A DNA stretch of 64,000 nucleotides from Dactylonectria macrodidyma (GCA_020744425.1 JAGMUV010000025.1:496001-560000), one strand, 5' to 3'. Shown: positions 11,636 through 24,251, numbered from the stretch's first letter. The notes: generated by a model from the sequence alone, not told the origin. Numbers and translations are program-made.

Positions 11636-13725
11636 CTATTTGCCTGTACAGACATACACATTGGCCTGAAGGCCGGCACAATCGTCTCCAACAGCCGGAT
11701 TCCATTCATAGAAATCACTCAGCTCGATACCATTAGCGTTGGCAATGGCCCAACATCCATCGCCACTTTGAACGAAGTAGAAGTCCTTGCAGCCGCTCAC
11801 CATGCCATCTTGGACTGGCGTGGGCGTTGATCCGCTTTCTCCCAGAGTGGTGCTCATCGTCTTGTCATCTACAGTGATGGTAGCACTCGTCTTGACACCC
11901 ACGCAGACGAACACTTCGGCCTCGAGCCCGGTACAGTCACTTTTGACGGCTGGGTTCCAGTCATAAAAGTCCGATAGAGCAACGCTGTGGTCGTTGGCGA
12001 TGGCCCAGCAACCATCACCGGCCTTGACCAGGTAGAAACTGTCGCAGTTGGACGATAGGCCTGACTGCACCGGGCTGGGTGTGGCAACTCCTGTAGTGGT
12101 CACTGTGGATGAGGCACTACTCGTAAGCGTAACATCATACTCGTCCTCTGATGGTGAACTTCCATCTTCATTGGTCGATACGCAGTAGTAGGTGCCCAGA
12201 GTCATGCCAGTACAGTCGCTCTTGACGGACGGGTTCATGCGATAGAAGTCGTCGAACTCCAGCCAATGTATCAAGAGCATTGATTCACAAGTGTCGTAGG
12301 AGTTCGGGGCATACCAGGAGGTACAGTTCTCAATCTCGCCCGCGGCACGAGGGCTTGGAGGGGCCACCTCGTCCACTTCCGGTACTGTAACGGGTCCGCG
12401 CATCAGGGTTTGCTAGGCGAACCGATGGAATGGGTTTGGATACTAACCTGCGGTGGCGGATTCGAGAGCAATGCAGTATGACACGCTCTGCGACAAGGTG
12501 CAAGGATAATTATACGAGTGATCGGAGGTGTTGAGGGGTTTTTGAGCGAGGGACGGGTTCCAGAGGATGAACTCCTGTTGCTTTCAATCAGTACTGATTC
12601 AGGTCTGTTCCATTTTTAGAACAGCCCGGAAAGCTTTAGTACGACAACTGTGTCGCCTTAATGAAGCTTGGGGGGACTTGCCTCATCGGTGACGCCGCAG
12701 GCCATGGCCATAGACCAGCAGTCTGAGAGAACAGTTGGCGAAGAGTCGGTTAAGTATATGTAACTAGGGGAGGAGAGAACAATTAGCAACTGGTTCTCGC
12801 GCGGCTTGATGGATATCCCAACATCACCAAGGAGGTCTTCAAAACTTACGCAACACAATCGTCGCGTGTCTTATCAGCGACAAGGATTTTCTGGTTGGTA
12901 CTGACATATCCTTCAAGGAGATCAACCTCTACCGGTAGCGGTGTGGTAGGCGTCTGGACGAACTCCTTAGTAGAAGTTGTTGGCAGATAGCCTGGGTAGG
13001 TTGAGATGTAGCCAACGGGTCGAACACAGTAGTAGTAGTCCAGATAAACGTTCGTGCAGTTCTCCCAAACGTGGGGGTTCAGGAAGATGCTATTTCAAAA
13101 TGCACTATGTGAGCTACTGGGGCACTTGGCGACATAGTGAAGAGCAACGTACAAATCCTTGAGCGTGATGCCATACTTGAGCGTGAAAGTGCCACAATCC
13201 TCGCCAGAAGCGACAAGATGATACTCGGCACATCTGTCCTCTGTATCGTCGGGTGTCGGGTCCGGAACGGGTCTATTAAGCCAATGTCAGTGGATCATCG
13301 TCCCTTGCGTCACTGCATTCAGTAAGACTTAAGACTAATACGTACGCTGTCGTGGTGACAATGGTTGGCGAGTCTTGTGAGTTACTCGGAATAGTGTAAT
13401 CACCCTCTGGGTTACTAATACAAATTTCCTTGCCCACGAAGTTATAGATGTTGCTGTTTAGATGTTAGGCGGCGCACATAAAGTGGCTGGTAAGCTTTTA
13501 GGCAGCTTACAAGCAACGTTTGTCAATTTCGGGGTTCCAGGAAATGAGCTGAGCAAAAGTTACATTGGCCTGCTTCATAATGGAGAAGCAGTCATCGCGA
13601 CTTTGGACAGAATACGTGTCGCAGTTTTGTGTATCGTCCACTCGTTTCCAGGCACGTGAACTCGAAGCCAGGGCGGGAACCACAGCGAGCGACAGGCTCA
13701 GAATGAAGAAGCCGCACAGCCTCAT
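11636..13725 (-). CDS. Secreted LysM-domain protein with six LysM-like modules
   Basis: Seven exons, 13725-13511, 13453-13346, 13272-13153, 13089-12850, 12763-12682, 12574-12448 and 12384-11636, give 546 residues in consistent phase. Exon 5 ends at a GC donor (GAG|GCAAGT). The ATG at 13725 starts a clear signal peptide (MRLCGFFILSLSLAVVPALA). Cysteine-rich LysM modules start near residues 34, 120, 225, 317, 410 and 496. Modules 5 and 6 are the most regular (DSFYLVKAGDGCWAIA...LSDFYDWNPAV...C), while modules 3 and 4 are divergent. Fungal LysM modules bind chitin or chitooligosaccharides outside the cell. They can shield hyphae or modulate chitinase access, and some are secreted effectors. The gene is divergent from the large chitinase, a pairing known for subgroup C chitinases, which supports a joint cell-wall role. 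Serine/threonine-rich linkers separate the modules. Confidence 0.88.
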
Positions 13726-15193
13726 GGTGAAAAGGAGAGTCAAAAACAGGATGCCAAGAACGATGAAAGGTTTGTCGGCAACAAGTATTGGGGGAATGAG
13801 GTTTGGAGCATCAATAAATGGGTACCAATGGCTGTATCGCCATGAATGAAAACTCGGTGAGAGCACTAAAAGCAGAAATGGATGACTGTAGGCTCAAGAA
13901 CGAGATTTAGTATTATCGGTGAAGAATAGGTCAGCAGACAGAACCAGCAGCTTGGATTGGTCATGCAAATTTCTCTTCCGCTGCATTCTCCATGAACTAC
14001 TGGGCTTTCCCCCCAACCGCAAGCAACCTACTCCATTCCCCTCTTACCGCTCTTTGAGCTGGTCGTGATTCAAACTTAATCACCCGTGCGCCAAATCTGC
14101 TAGTATAAGCGAATGAAACGAGGGGTGGAGCTGCTGCAAGAGCGGAGATGAACAACACTCAACCAACAAACGTGGAGACATCATACCTCAGGGTCACCGC
14201 ATACCTTTCGTAGGCTGTCGTATCAGACTCGCCGACACGCTAATAATCGGGCCCGATGTATTTGCGAGCCTACGGGGGAAGGAAAACAAATCACATAGTA
14301 AGAACATCTACTATAAAAATTATTACGAAATTAAGAAATAAATAGAAACAATAAAGATCATAAAGTAAACTAAACAACGCTATAACTTATTATAATTTAT
14401 GTAATAAATTAAATCAATATGAAGGATAGATAGCAATTTAATACCTTATAGCGTGTGGTGTTTTTCTACCACCTCTTGATGAGCTAAGATGGGGCGAGGC
14501 GGGTAAAAATACAGGGTCGCCTCACATAAGGAAACCTCCTTCCACATGCCGGATATCCCGGCTTGCTTAGCGGGTGGCGGCGCCGTCTTGGCGACTAAAC
14601 CATGCCGGAGTAGTTCGAAAGTAGCGAAGAAATGAGTTTTTATTGACAGCTAAACCTATTACCTTGGCTAAGTGTAGAAGCGAGAGCCTTGGCGTCCCCT
14701 CCGAGTCGGGCCGCCATGACTATTACGTCTGTAACATGCAAAAGCCTTAGGATTTTTGGGTTCGAGTCGTTTAGTATGCATGAAATTAAGGTGTCGGGGA
14801 GGCCAGCCGAGTAGGATCAGAGTGAGTTAGAACAGGGGTAGAGCCAACAGCAGCAGGGTTGTGGTAAGGGCCAAAACTAACACAACAGGGACACAACCAA
14901 CAGGCGGGGCTCCTCTGACTAGGCCATCGGAGTAACCAGGGATTGAGTCCCAATGAGAGACGCCTTGGCTTTCAACAGGCCGTGGCAACTATGTTTGTGA
15001 TAATTTGGCAGCCAACAATCCGACGGCATTCCGTCGAGTATTCGGGGAACCAGCAAGTATGTCTCATTGCCTCAGCTTCTTATTACCCCCTCCAAGCCCC
15101 GAGTGCTCGACTTTCTGTTGATAGCATCTAACATCTTACTTGGCCGTATTTTTAACTTTTCCTACTCTTAGGTTGTCCTCGGGCCGGATAATA
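13726..15193. promoter_or_regulatory. Divergent intergenic region of the LysM/chitinase pair
   Basis: About 1.5 kb lies between the two start codons. The left part (to about 14280) and the right part (after about 14950) look like ordinary promoter DNA. The middle holds an AT-rich block followed by about 500 bp of repeat-like sequence without an intact frame. No gene is supported. Confidence 0.5.
14286..14452. repeat. AT-rich block, probably remnant of a mutated repeat
   Basis: About 165 bp is almost entirely A and T (many TAATTTAT/AAATAAAT words), with sharp edges against ordinary sequence on both sides. In ascomycetes such sharp AT islands are commonly products of RIP-type C-to-T mutation of transposon copies. 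No terminal repeats or coding remnant could be recognised, so the element type is unknown. Confidence 0.45.
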
Positions 15194-18100
15194 ATGGCCA
15201 GCTCCCCAGGCCACCGGCAGGTCTCGTTGTCGGTGTTGCTGACATTACTCTACTTGTCATTTGCTCCCATCTCCTCTGTTTTGGCATACGCGCATGGGCA
15301 TCTCGGACACAACCATTTTCACCAAGTTCATGATTATGCGCGCCGAGCGGAAACCTCTACACTGTCAGCATCCTTAGCCGCAGTCACTGCTTCGGCTTCG
15401 GGCCAGAGTAGTGACTACACCTGCGGGCCGGACAAGCCATGTTCCAACGGAGCCTGCTGCGGCGAGGACGGCTGGTGCGGGTATAGCCCAACCTACTGCG
15501 GTGACGGCTGCCAGTCCAACTGTAATTCAAAGGCCGAGTGTGGCCAGTATGCAGCCACACCGGGTGAGACGTGTCCCCTCAACGTCTGCTGCTCCCAGCA
15601 TGGCTTCTGCGGCACCACGGCCGACTTTTGCAACGATGGTTGCCAGTCGAACTGCGACAGCCCTAGCCCCGGAGGCTCTCCTTCTAACCCTCAAAACGTC
15701 ATCATCGGATACTGGGAAACCTGGAACATGGACAAGCCTTGCGGAACCATGGGCCCTGGTGAAATCCCCGTTGAGCTCCTCACCCATCTCTTTGTCTCCT
15801 TTGGCTATGTCAACTCTGCCTTTGAAATTACAAACATGGATGGCATTGATCCCAACCTCTACAAGACCGTTGGAAACACAAAGTTTAGAAATCCCAATCT
15901 CAAGATCGTGATTGCTCTCGGCGGTTGGACATTCAGTGACCCCGGTATCTGGCAAAATATTTTTCCTTCACTCGCCTCTACCAAGGTGAACAGAGCCACT
16001 TTCATCAGCAACTTGTTGGGATTTCTTTCACAGTATGGCTATGACGGTGTCGGTATGTGACCAGCGTTACCCTCATATTTACTGTTAACCCTGAAGCTAA
16101 TTTCTTTGCCAATGCAGATTTCGGTAAGTGCAGCATCTGCGGGTGGTAATTGCCCATATTCCGTCCCATAAAGCCCTAGTCTAGTTGTTTCTACTGTCAT
16201 TGTTCTCAGACAGAGTGCTGCCTCTGGGAAATGAAGAAGACATTAAGGTATGCGATGAAGAAAGCTTACTGATATTCTTCGCAGATTGGGAGTATCCTGG
16301 CGCCGAAGATCGCGGTGGAACGGAAGTCGATGGTGAGAATTATGTGGCTCTCGTGAAAGAGCTACGCGAGGCCATTGAGGCAAGTGGCCATGACTACATC
16401 GTCACATTTACTGCGCCATCCTCATACTGGTACCTTCGCCATTTCGATCTGAAAGGCATGGAGACCTACGTCGACTGGATCAACCTCATGTCTTACGACC
16501 TTCATGGCGTCTGGGACAGTGATAACCCAATTGGAAGCCAGGTTCTGTCGCATACGAATCTGACTGAAATCGGCTATGCTCTTGACCTGGTGAGTCCACC
16601 ACAACACATGGCATGCATTATATACGTCAGAATTTAGCTAACATTCAGCCACTTATCAGTTTTGGCGGGTAGGTGTTAAACCTTCTAGTATCGTACTCGG
16701 TTTGGGATTCTATGGCCGATCGTTTGAACTGGAATCTTCTTCCTGCTGGAAGCCCGGCTGCACTTTCAAAGGCCCTGGATCGCCCGGTCGCTGCTCTAAC
16801 ACGGCTGGAATTTTGTCATATGCCGGTGAGAGGCTCCAAGATCCTCACTTGAATCGAATGTGAGCTACTACTAACATCCCCATGCTATGTAGAAATCATG
16901 GAAATACTAGAGAAAACCGGAGGAACCCCGTATTTTGACGAAGCTGCGGCGGCCCGATACATGGTCTACGAGGGCCACAGCTGGATTTCGTAAGTTCAAG
17001 AATAGCATTGCAAACTACACAGTTCAGCGTTTACATATTTCAACATCTCTCTAGTTTCGATGACGTTGAGACGTTTCAAATGAAGATTGATTATGCGAGC
17101 AAGATTGGCCTTCATGGGCTCATGATTTGGGCCATTGATCTCGACACCCCCAACCTCGAAGCTCTGAGAGCTATCTCTAATGGCGAACTTACCGGGGCTA
17201 CCACGGTCCCCTTTTCCTTGGTCGATTTAGACAGGATTTTCCCCGCCGACATGCTCCCTTCTGATGATGCAGAGAAGAACTATGCCCTGATCAACTTTGG
17301 CAGTGATGCCGATGCTGGTGAGATTGACCCCAACGAGACTGGGTTTGGTTTCGTCCTCGTTACTGGCAACTCAGCTGCGGTATCCTCGCTTAAGAAGCGT
17401 GACGATGAACCTGAACCTCTAGTCTTCCTTGACTGCCCCCGAGACGTGCTTGATCGACCCCAAAATGAGACTCGGACTGCTAGAGTTGTATGTCTGAGTG
17501 AGGATGTTGAGGGCTGCTTCCGGATTATGGAGCTGGGCATTGAGGGCACTGTCATTGAGATGCCTGATAATGTGAGTTAACTACCCTGAGTCCCAAACTC
17601 ACTACTATATCGTTAACACTACTTCGCAGTGCGCTCCGAATACGTTGGCCAGAGCCATTTCTCTTGAGGAGTCTAGAGGTTAGTAAGTGCTACTCAGTTT
17701 CCGCCAGTCATCATTCTCACGGGTTTCCCGCGCAGATCAAAGCCTGCCTACCGTTCACTCTCGAAGGACCGCCACCTCAAAAGTCTTCGACTTTGCCTTC
17801 GACATGAATCTGAACCACACACGAAGAGACACTGGGGGTATCCAAATCCGCATCGACTACTCCAACGTCGGCGGCTACTGGAATGCTGCCGTCGACTCCG
17901 AGGGCATCCAGTCGGGAGACTCCCTATCGCGCAGGATCGCAAAACGATTCTTTGCCGACCGCGGAGCCGACTGGCGAAATATGTACAATCATGCCGTAAC
18001 ACAAAAGAACACTGGTGAAAGGTTCGTTGATCAAGAGGTGGATGCTCCTCTATTCTGGGAAACGACCCAAAACTGTGACTTTGACGGAGAAGATTATGAA

Positions 18101-20966
18101 CTAGGATTTGGAGCCCACGTTGGGGGCAAGTTCAGCGCTGACTTCACTTACGGCTTTTCCTTGATTGTAAGTTACGAGATCACGAGATCACGACACAAAC
18201 TCATCTGTGTTCTTCTGGAACCACAAACGTCTGCTAATGGCACAATCAGGCCTCGATGGATGATGCGTTGGATGTCAAACAAGCGAACGGCTGGCTTAAA
18301 GTAGATGGCGAATCTGACCTAACTTTCTCCATTGCGGGAGTTGGCGAAGTTGATTTCGACAAAGGAAACCAGGGCAACCCGGCATACATTGACAAAAAGA
18401 TCAACAAGCTCAAGGGGCACACGTTGAGCCCGTATGGAAGCAGTGCCATGACTTTTCAGCCCTACTGGAAGCTTGATTATATGCTCGCATCATTCAATGA
18501 CTCTGACGAAAGCGGTAGCGGCAGCGAGAGCGGACCCTACTTTGACGGAAAGATCAGCACCCGTGTCAAGTCGGACTTTGGAGGCTTCCACTTGAGCTTC
18601 CCGCCTAACCCAGAGGATAAGCTGGGCACTAGGAACGTGGAGCGTGATAGCAATCGAATTGCAATTGATAATGACAATGTCATCTACAATTCCGGCGGCA
18701 TCGGTGGCAGGTTGGCCATGGGGAGTTACTTCACTTTCGGCCTCAAGGTCGGCTTACGCCTGTTCAGCGATCTACGCACCATCGACGTTGATCTTACTGA
18801 TGTACGTTTTAGTACCGCCTGGATGTTTTTGGGTGAGATGAGTTCAGCTAATAAGAGCAGATGTCGATGAATTACAGAACCTTAACGGAGTGGAAGTTCT
18901 CCCAGTCCCCAGACTTTTCTCCAGAGACGTGTCTAGACACCAGTGTTTCGTACGTCCTTGCACCTGCCCCTGATCTGTGTGGCTGATTCCCAACTGGCCG
19001 AAGGACATTATGCTAACCAGTCCATGTTCAGAACCCGCGGGCAGCAAGCCTATGTCATGGATGATGAGTATGTTTCTAGTTTTGTCGGGGCTTGCAAGCG
19101 GAATGACGAATCATGAACTCACTCTCTCCTCATCAGTGAAACCATTGGATGGAATTCGTCAAATCCTCTTCCATACGTCGTGAGCGACATTGTGAGTTCT
19201 TCAAAGCCTGGCTAGCCGACATTCCATTGGCCTGTGAGTAAAACCACTCTAACGATTAGTAGCAACAACACGGAGATGACAGCTCTTGCTATCCTGTCCA
19301 ACCTTCCATGGGCAAAGACAACGCCTGGGGATATAGCTCTGATGTCAATGTTGACGCTTCCACCTATTTAGACGAGGACGCAGCCAATTCTATCGAAGCC
19401 TCCAAAGAAGCATTTTCCTGCTCCAGCTGTCTCGTATGCGGCGAGAAGAGCCAAAAGAATGACATATGCTGCGGTTGCGCCAACCTGGACCTTGACTTTG
19501 GTTACAGGGATATGACGAAGTGCGAAACTTGTCACACCGATGTTGACACAGGGGGCCCTTGGCCCGGAATCTTGTCGGACAGCTCTTTATCCGCTAGAGG
19601 AGAGCACAAAGGTGTCGAAGAATTATCTTGGCTGGAAGGACGCGCCTACAATCCCAACAACCCCCAAGCCACCTTGTCACCGAAGAAGATCTATGTCTGT
19701 CCCAGGCAAGACAATGACCGAGATAGACTGTTCAAGTCCTACGGGCCGTACAGATATCCCGCCTTTCCAGAAGATCCAGCACGTGTCTGGGAAAATATTG
19801 AAAACAACCGCTGGGATTCTATTTCTCGATACTGGGGCAACACCTCCATGTCCTGTTCTGACTGGAGCGTCGGGCAACTGCAACCACATGATACGGCTTG
19901 GGTTGCAGTACCCAACGGAAATCCCCGACAGGTCCGAGGACACTATCAGAGTAAGCCAATCCCTCGGACCACGAAGTACTGTGTGCCAGTTAAGTTTCGA
20001 ATGCTTGACATTCCCCCACCCAAGACGGCTCAATGACGATGCTATCAACTACATAGCAGTAACCGCTAACACATGGTGCCTGCCACAGCCGAACACGTTT
20101 TTGAGGGACAACTGATTGGCGACTTCTTCAGCGAATGGCTGGACAAGGGTGAGATTGTGAAACAAAACCCGAAGCCAGAAAACCCGAAGCCCAAAATTTC
20201 TTGCTCCATCACTGAAGAATGGATTCTGAGCATACAACAACCAGTGCATCGTTGGAAACTCAACGGTAACAACAAACCTTTTATCCAGCTACTCATGGCC
20301 GAGCTTGGCAACATCAACCACCTTGATCGCCTTACCATCTTTAAAGCACGTCCCAATGCAGTCAAGGGCCGTATGATGGGCGGAAAGGCGGTCACAGATT
20401 TCGACGTTTACAGAACCATGACCCAGGAACAGCAGCTTCTAGTCACTAAAGAAATGGGTAATTCTCCTTTCCCCTCCCTTTCCTTTCTCTACTTGCCTTC
20501 TCGTCTCTGACTATTGGTATCTGGGCCGCAGGCATGGTCTTCAATTACCTCAATGACCCGACCGTGTGGGCAAAATTCTGTGACACCTATGAGGCACTCT
20601 ACGATCTGTTTGGCGAGTTCGATGACTATTACGTTGCTCAAGGCTCCGGTGTAACGATCCCATCACTCCAAGAGGAGTGGAAAAAGTTCATCGAGGTCGT
20701 CCTGGCATCTATGGTGAACAGATCTAGGATAGCGTTTCATTTACAACACCTTTATACTACCGGGTAAGCCTCTATTAGCCTCTCAACCTTTGACTCTTAC
20801 ATTTCGGACATTACAGCTTGTTAACATCCGCACTTTCAGTGGAGTTTCCAAGATCTTTGCAGGCGCGGAGGCTTGGAGAATCCACTGGGCTAGGAATATC
20901 GCAGTCAACCTGGCCCAGATGCGAATTGATGGAACATGTCCCCACCTCGATGCTATCACCGCCTAA
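15194..20966 (+). CDS. Subgroup C (killer-toxin-like) GH18 chitinase with two CBM18 modules
   Basis: Sixteen exons: 15194-16052, 16118-16123, 16285-16589, 16660-16825, 16893-16989, 17055-17571, 17630-17678, 17736-18166, 18250-18801, 18861-18949, 19032-19067, 19137-19191, 19263-19950, 20089-20457, 20532-20763 and 20840-20966. Together they give 1525 residues in unbroken phase. A signal peptide (about 1-31) is followed by two hevein-type chitin-binding modules (about 77-110 and 116-154, eight-cysteine pattern) and a GH18 barrel (about 168-510). The GH18 barrel carries ALGGWTF, the catalytic DGVDFDWE (general acid Glu about 291), LMSYDLHG and MIWAIDLD. About 1000 further residues match the C-terminal part of fungal subgroup C chitinases, with a cysteine-rich patch (CSSCLVCG...CCGCAN) in exon 13. 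The enzyme would be secreted and cleave chitin. No LysM module is present; those are in the divergent neighbour. Terminal exon boundaries are less certain than the GH18 part. Confidence 0.85.
16118..16123 (+). other. 6-nt microexon in the chitinase catalytic motif
   Basis: ATTTCG lies directly between an AATGCAG acceptor and a GTAAGTG donor. Exon 1 ends GTC-G and exon 3 begins AT-TGG-GAG, so only inclusion of these six bases yields V-D-F-D-W-E, the invariant GH18 core. Skipping it would give V-D-W-E in frame but delete one of the aspartates of the DxxDxDxE motif. Confidence 0.82.
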
Positions 20967-23925
20967 AGACTCGACACTGAGACCAATTATGGAGCCACGG
21001 CAACGATTTACAGATATTTGCTTCGAGGCCAACTGGATTTGGCATAGGAAAAAAAGTTAAACTAGGTGGACAGTTCTGCGGTGGCTGAATCTATGGGCAT
21101 GGCTATATTACAGATTTTTGAGGCCCGTCCGTACATTGTTGATAGAGAATTTCAGTCCTTAAAACCATGATCTCTGTGGCAGGCCTCCCCTACCATACAT
21201 TCATCGCGTTGATGTCCACCGGCACCAGCTTGGAAGGTACAAACGATGGAACGCAGATATTTATTACAACTATGCTTCTGTAATCTATCTATGGCTCGGC
21301 ATACGCTTCCTAGCTAGTATTAGAGTCCAACTTCTCATCTATTATCAACCGAGTGTCGCTATAATAGGCAATCCTCAAAATTCTTGGAGCTTTCCGACTC
21401 ATGGCCCTGATACGAGCACGATCGCCATACTGCACAAATGTTTCATGCCATGCAGCACCTCAGCAATGCAGTACGAGGATTGCTTCGCACTATTATGGGA
21501 ATATTGCCCAAATTCTTTTCCCAACTGTTACACGCTTTGAGCCTTTTCTGGTGATGGGCTCGGAAAATCTTAAAGCCCCCAAGCACTGCCGAATGTGCTC
21601 CAGGCAACCATATGTGAAGCGAGGAACAAATCGCATCTAATCAATCAATTAATCCTAGGTAACTCTAGAAGATTGGTTGGATTTTCAGCATTCGTACTCT
21701 ACCTCTCTTGCAATACTACAGTGCCGTTTGGTGCAAGCTACATGAGTAGAACAGAGGAGACGTTGCCGCTGAATATGACATGCGCGCAGGAGCTTACTAG
21801 TAGCTAGTAGCCAAGATCACGGTTTCAGCAGGTAATCTTATCGTTTTGTATCGTATCGTTCGGATCGTCTATTGGCAGGTGCACCCGCGAATTGTTAAGA
21901 AAGTCTCCGGTTCTAGACAAACCAGTAGACATGCGTGGTAACAGGGAATGGTGTCGGGCTGACACTTGGATCAATCACAACGTGTATCTGAAACAGTCAA
22001 ATACTGCTCGCACGGGCTGTTTATGGTAGGTACTTCAGGCATGTATAGATGTATTGGGAGTTCTAATAGAGTGGATGAAAGAACAAACAGCGCTATGAGG
22101 AATCGCCCGTGACTTTTGTTACAGCACAGATTAGCTGGAATGCAATATGCTATTGATTTTCCGTGGTCTGAGTGGTGTCTGCAGTGGGTCACTGTGGAAA
22201 ACCTCCCTCAGCCGTCGCAAAGGGATGGTTATGTGAGGAGTAAAGATGCGGATTGGTTAGGCCGGAGCTCGGGGTTGTACAAGTACTTTTCGAATGTCTT
22301 ATTGTTGTAGCCAGTCCTCTCCCGAGGGGCACGCCGTTGAAGCTAATTCAGCGAGACATCAGTGCATGGTATTGTCAGCTCACCCGGACGATGTTTAACT
22401 GTGCGCAGATTGTATCATGCTGGCGGCTTGCCAAAAATGTGGCACATTGAGACAAGGCAAATGTGGCTCACTTCTCGCTCCGCTGGATGTCACATGATGC
22501 AGGTCTAATGATATGAGGACGTCCCCGAAGCCAAGTTGGTAAGCGTATGTGCCGGTCTGGGGGCTCGAGAGACGGAAGTCGGAGGTGATTCCCTGTTAGA
22601 TTCCGCTAGAGAGGGGCATACTACGTAGTACACTCCACGCCACCTCGTAAGTACGGTAATTCCCAAGGGTGCAGGGTGGTAGTGAGTATAAAGGAGCTTT
22701 GCGCGATGCAGCAAGGGTAGGTCCATGCATGTGCAGGTATCAGCTCATGTGTGATTAGTGGGAATAGCACGTCAGCCGCGGCTCGTGAAGTGCCGGGCGT
22801 GTCATCACGCATCCAGGGAGCAAGCCATGAATGGGTTGCACAATCTTCTATGCAGTTTTCGTTGCCACGGCACACCACCCCTGCGCGTGTGAGTCAGGAC
22901 TTCCGTAAGCTACGGCACACATCTGTCCCGTGGTACTGGAGCAACGGGCGGGCTGCAGGTGGGCTGCGGGTGAGCCGCTCTTATCACTACGACATCACCA
23001 CATCCCAAAAGCTGGCATCACGGCTTTTAGACCTACAGAACACTACCACCAAATCGGATTGGTTGGGAGGGGAACCCTGGCAATGGCCTCTCCCAGTCGC
23101 GACCAACTCAATTATATCGGTCAGTCATTTTTCAGTTCAATAGAGAGAAGATCTAGAGTTTCGAGCGCGTCACAACCTGATGGGTAGAATTGTCCGCCCT
23201 GACACGCGAGAGCAACAGTCGCTGGGTTATGAGAGTGCGTGCAGTGGCGAACGCGTTTTGACGCCATTACAGTAGCCCGCAGCAGCTTCTCAGACTAACT
23301 TTTTGACATTTTTCGTTCAACTCCGTATCGAATACGGAACGTTTCGAAGATGAGCAGTAGGTCCAGGGTAGTGCGGAAGCTAGATTAGGCGACGCTGCCT
23401 TGATTATGATTTAGTGGGCAACAACCTACTTCGTTCGGATTAGTCGATCTCGAGACCCCTTTGTGGTGGGCGGTTCCCTGTCAGTACAAGAGAGTGGACA
23501 CAGGGTATGACGACGGTGACAGGGTACAGTGAAGCCGGAGAAGACATTTTCTACGCTCAACTCAAACATCCCTGGACATTGATTCGCCTAGGACGGGGAC
23601 CACGCCAAACGGATTGCAGAGCTTCCAAAAGTGAGCTGTGGGGTTGATCCATTGTGTGACACGATGTGGAAGTACAACTTTCTTCGATATCCTCGACATT
23701 CGTAAATTTACATGCGCTCTATATCTGGAATGTCTATTCCTACTGTGCTAAATAGTTATGGGGGCTATCTGTTTGTAAATAGTTGCTTGGAAGCATCGGG
23801 ATACTTCGGAGGTCGCAATTGACCCTACGGTAGTTACATTGACCCATGCTCAGCTCCCGAAAATCCCGTGGAGTACCTCGCTAATCGCACTGATTCGTCG
23901 GCTGCGTTCCCTTTAGCTACGCCTG

Positions 23926-23941
23926 TACTCCGTACGGAGTA
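23926..23941. repeat. 16-bp perfect palindrome
   Basis: TACTCCGTACGGAGTA is identical to its reverse complement. It lies in the gene-poor region; no function assigned. Confidence 0.7.
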
Positions 23942-24010
23942 GCACGTTCCATTCCTCGCTGCCCACTGCTGTCCACTGACCGCCAAGTGTACGCAACACA
24001 CAACCTTCCA

Positions 24011-24030
24011 TAGGTACCTAAGGTACCTAC
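24011..24030. repeat. GGTACCTA near-palindromic repeat
   Basis: TAGGTACCTA is followed directly by AGGTACCTAC, two overlapping copies of the AGGTACCT palindrome. Such words are dispersed through many fungal intergenic regions; another GGTACCT lies at about 24441. Confidence 0.5.
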
Positions 24031-24072
24031 TTCAACAGGTACATAGTACATTACTTACTCTTCCCTATTTCA

Positions 24073-24090
24073 GTACGTAGTACTACGTAC
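24073..24090. repeat. 18-bp perfect palindrome
   Basis: GTACGTAGTACTACGTAC is identical to its reverse complement. A shorter ACTACGTAGT palindrome occurs near 22620. Confidence 0.7.
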
Positions 24091-24188
24091 GCACATGATC
24101 CCTTGTGTCATGTCTTCGATTATCTCTCCCCTTGAAGACTGTGTCATGGTCATAAGCGCCTGAGAGGTAACCCAGTGTCCCCAACAAC

Positions 24189-24251
24189 CATCCATCTCCA
24201 ATCATCCGTCTCCAACCACCCATCCCCAACCATCCGTCTCCAATCATCCTG
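24189..24251. repeat. 14-bp minisatellite, about 4.5 copies
   Basis: Units with consensus CATCCRTCTCCAAY start at 24189, 24203, 24217 and 24231, with a partial fifth copy at 24245. Copies differ by one to four bases. Confidence 0.75.

Noticed and set aside
14758..14770. GGTTCGAGTCG, similar to a tRNA B box
   Set aside because: No matching A box, acceptor stem or anticodon arm could be folded around it.
18802..18860. Read-through of exon 9 of the chitinase to a stop at 18868
   Set aside because: The segment has a GTACGT donor and a GAGCAG acceptor; removing 59 nt restores the long downstream coding region.
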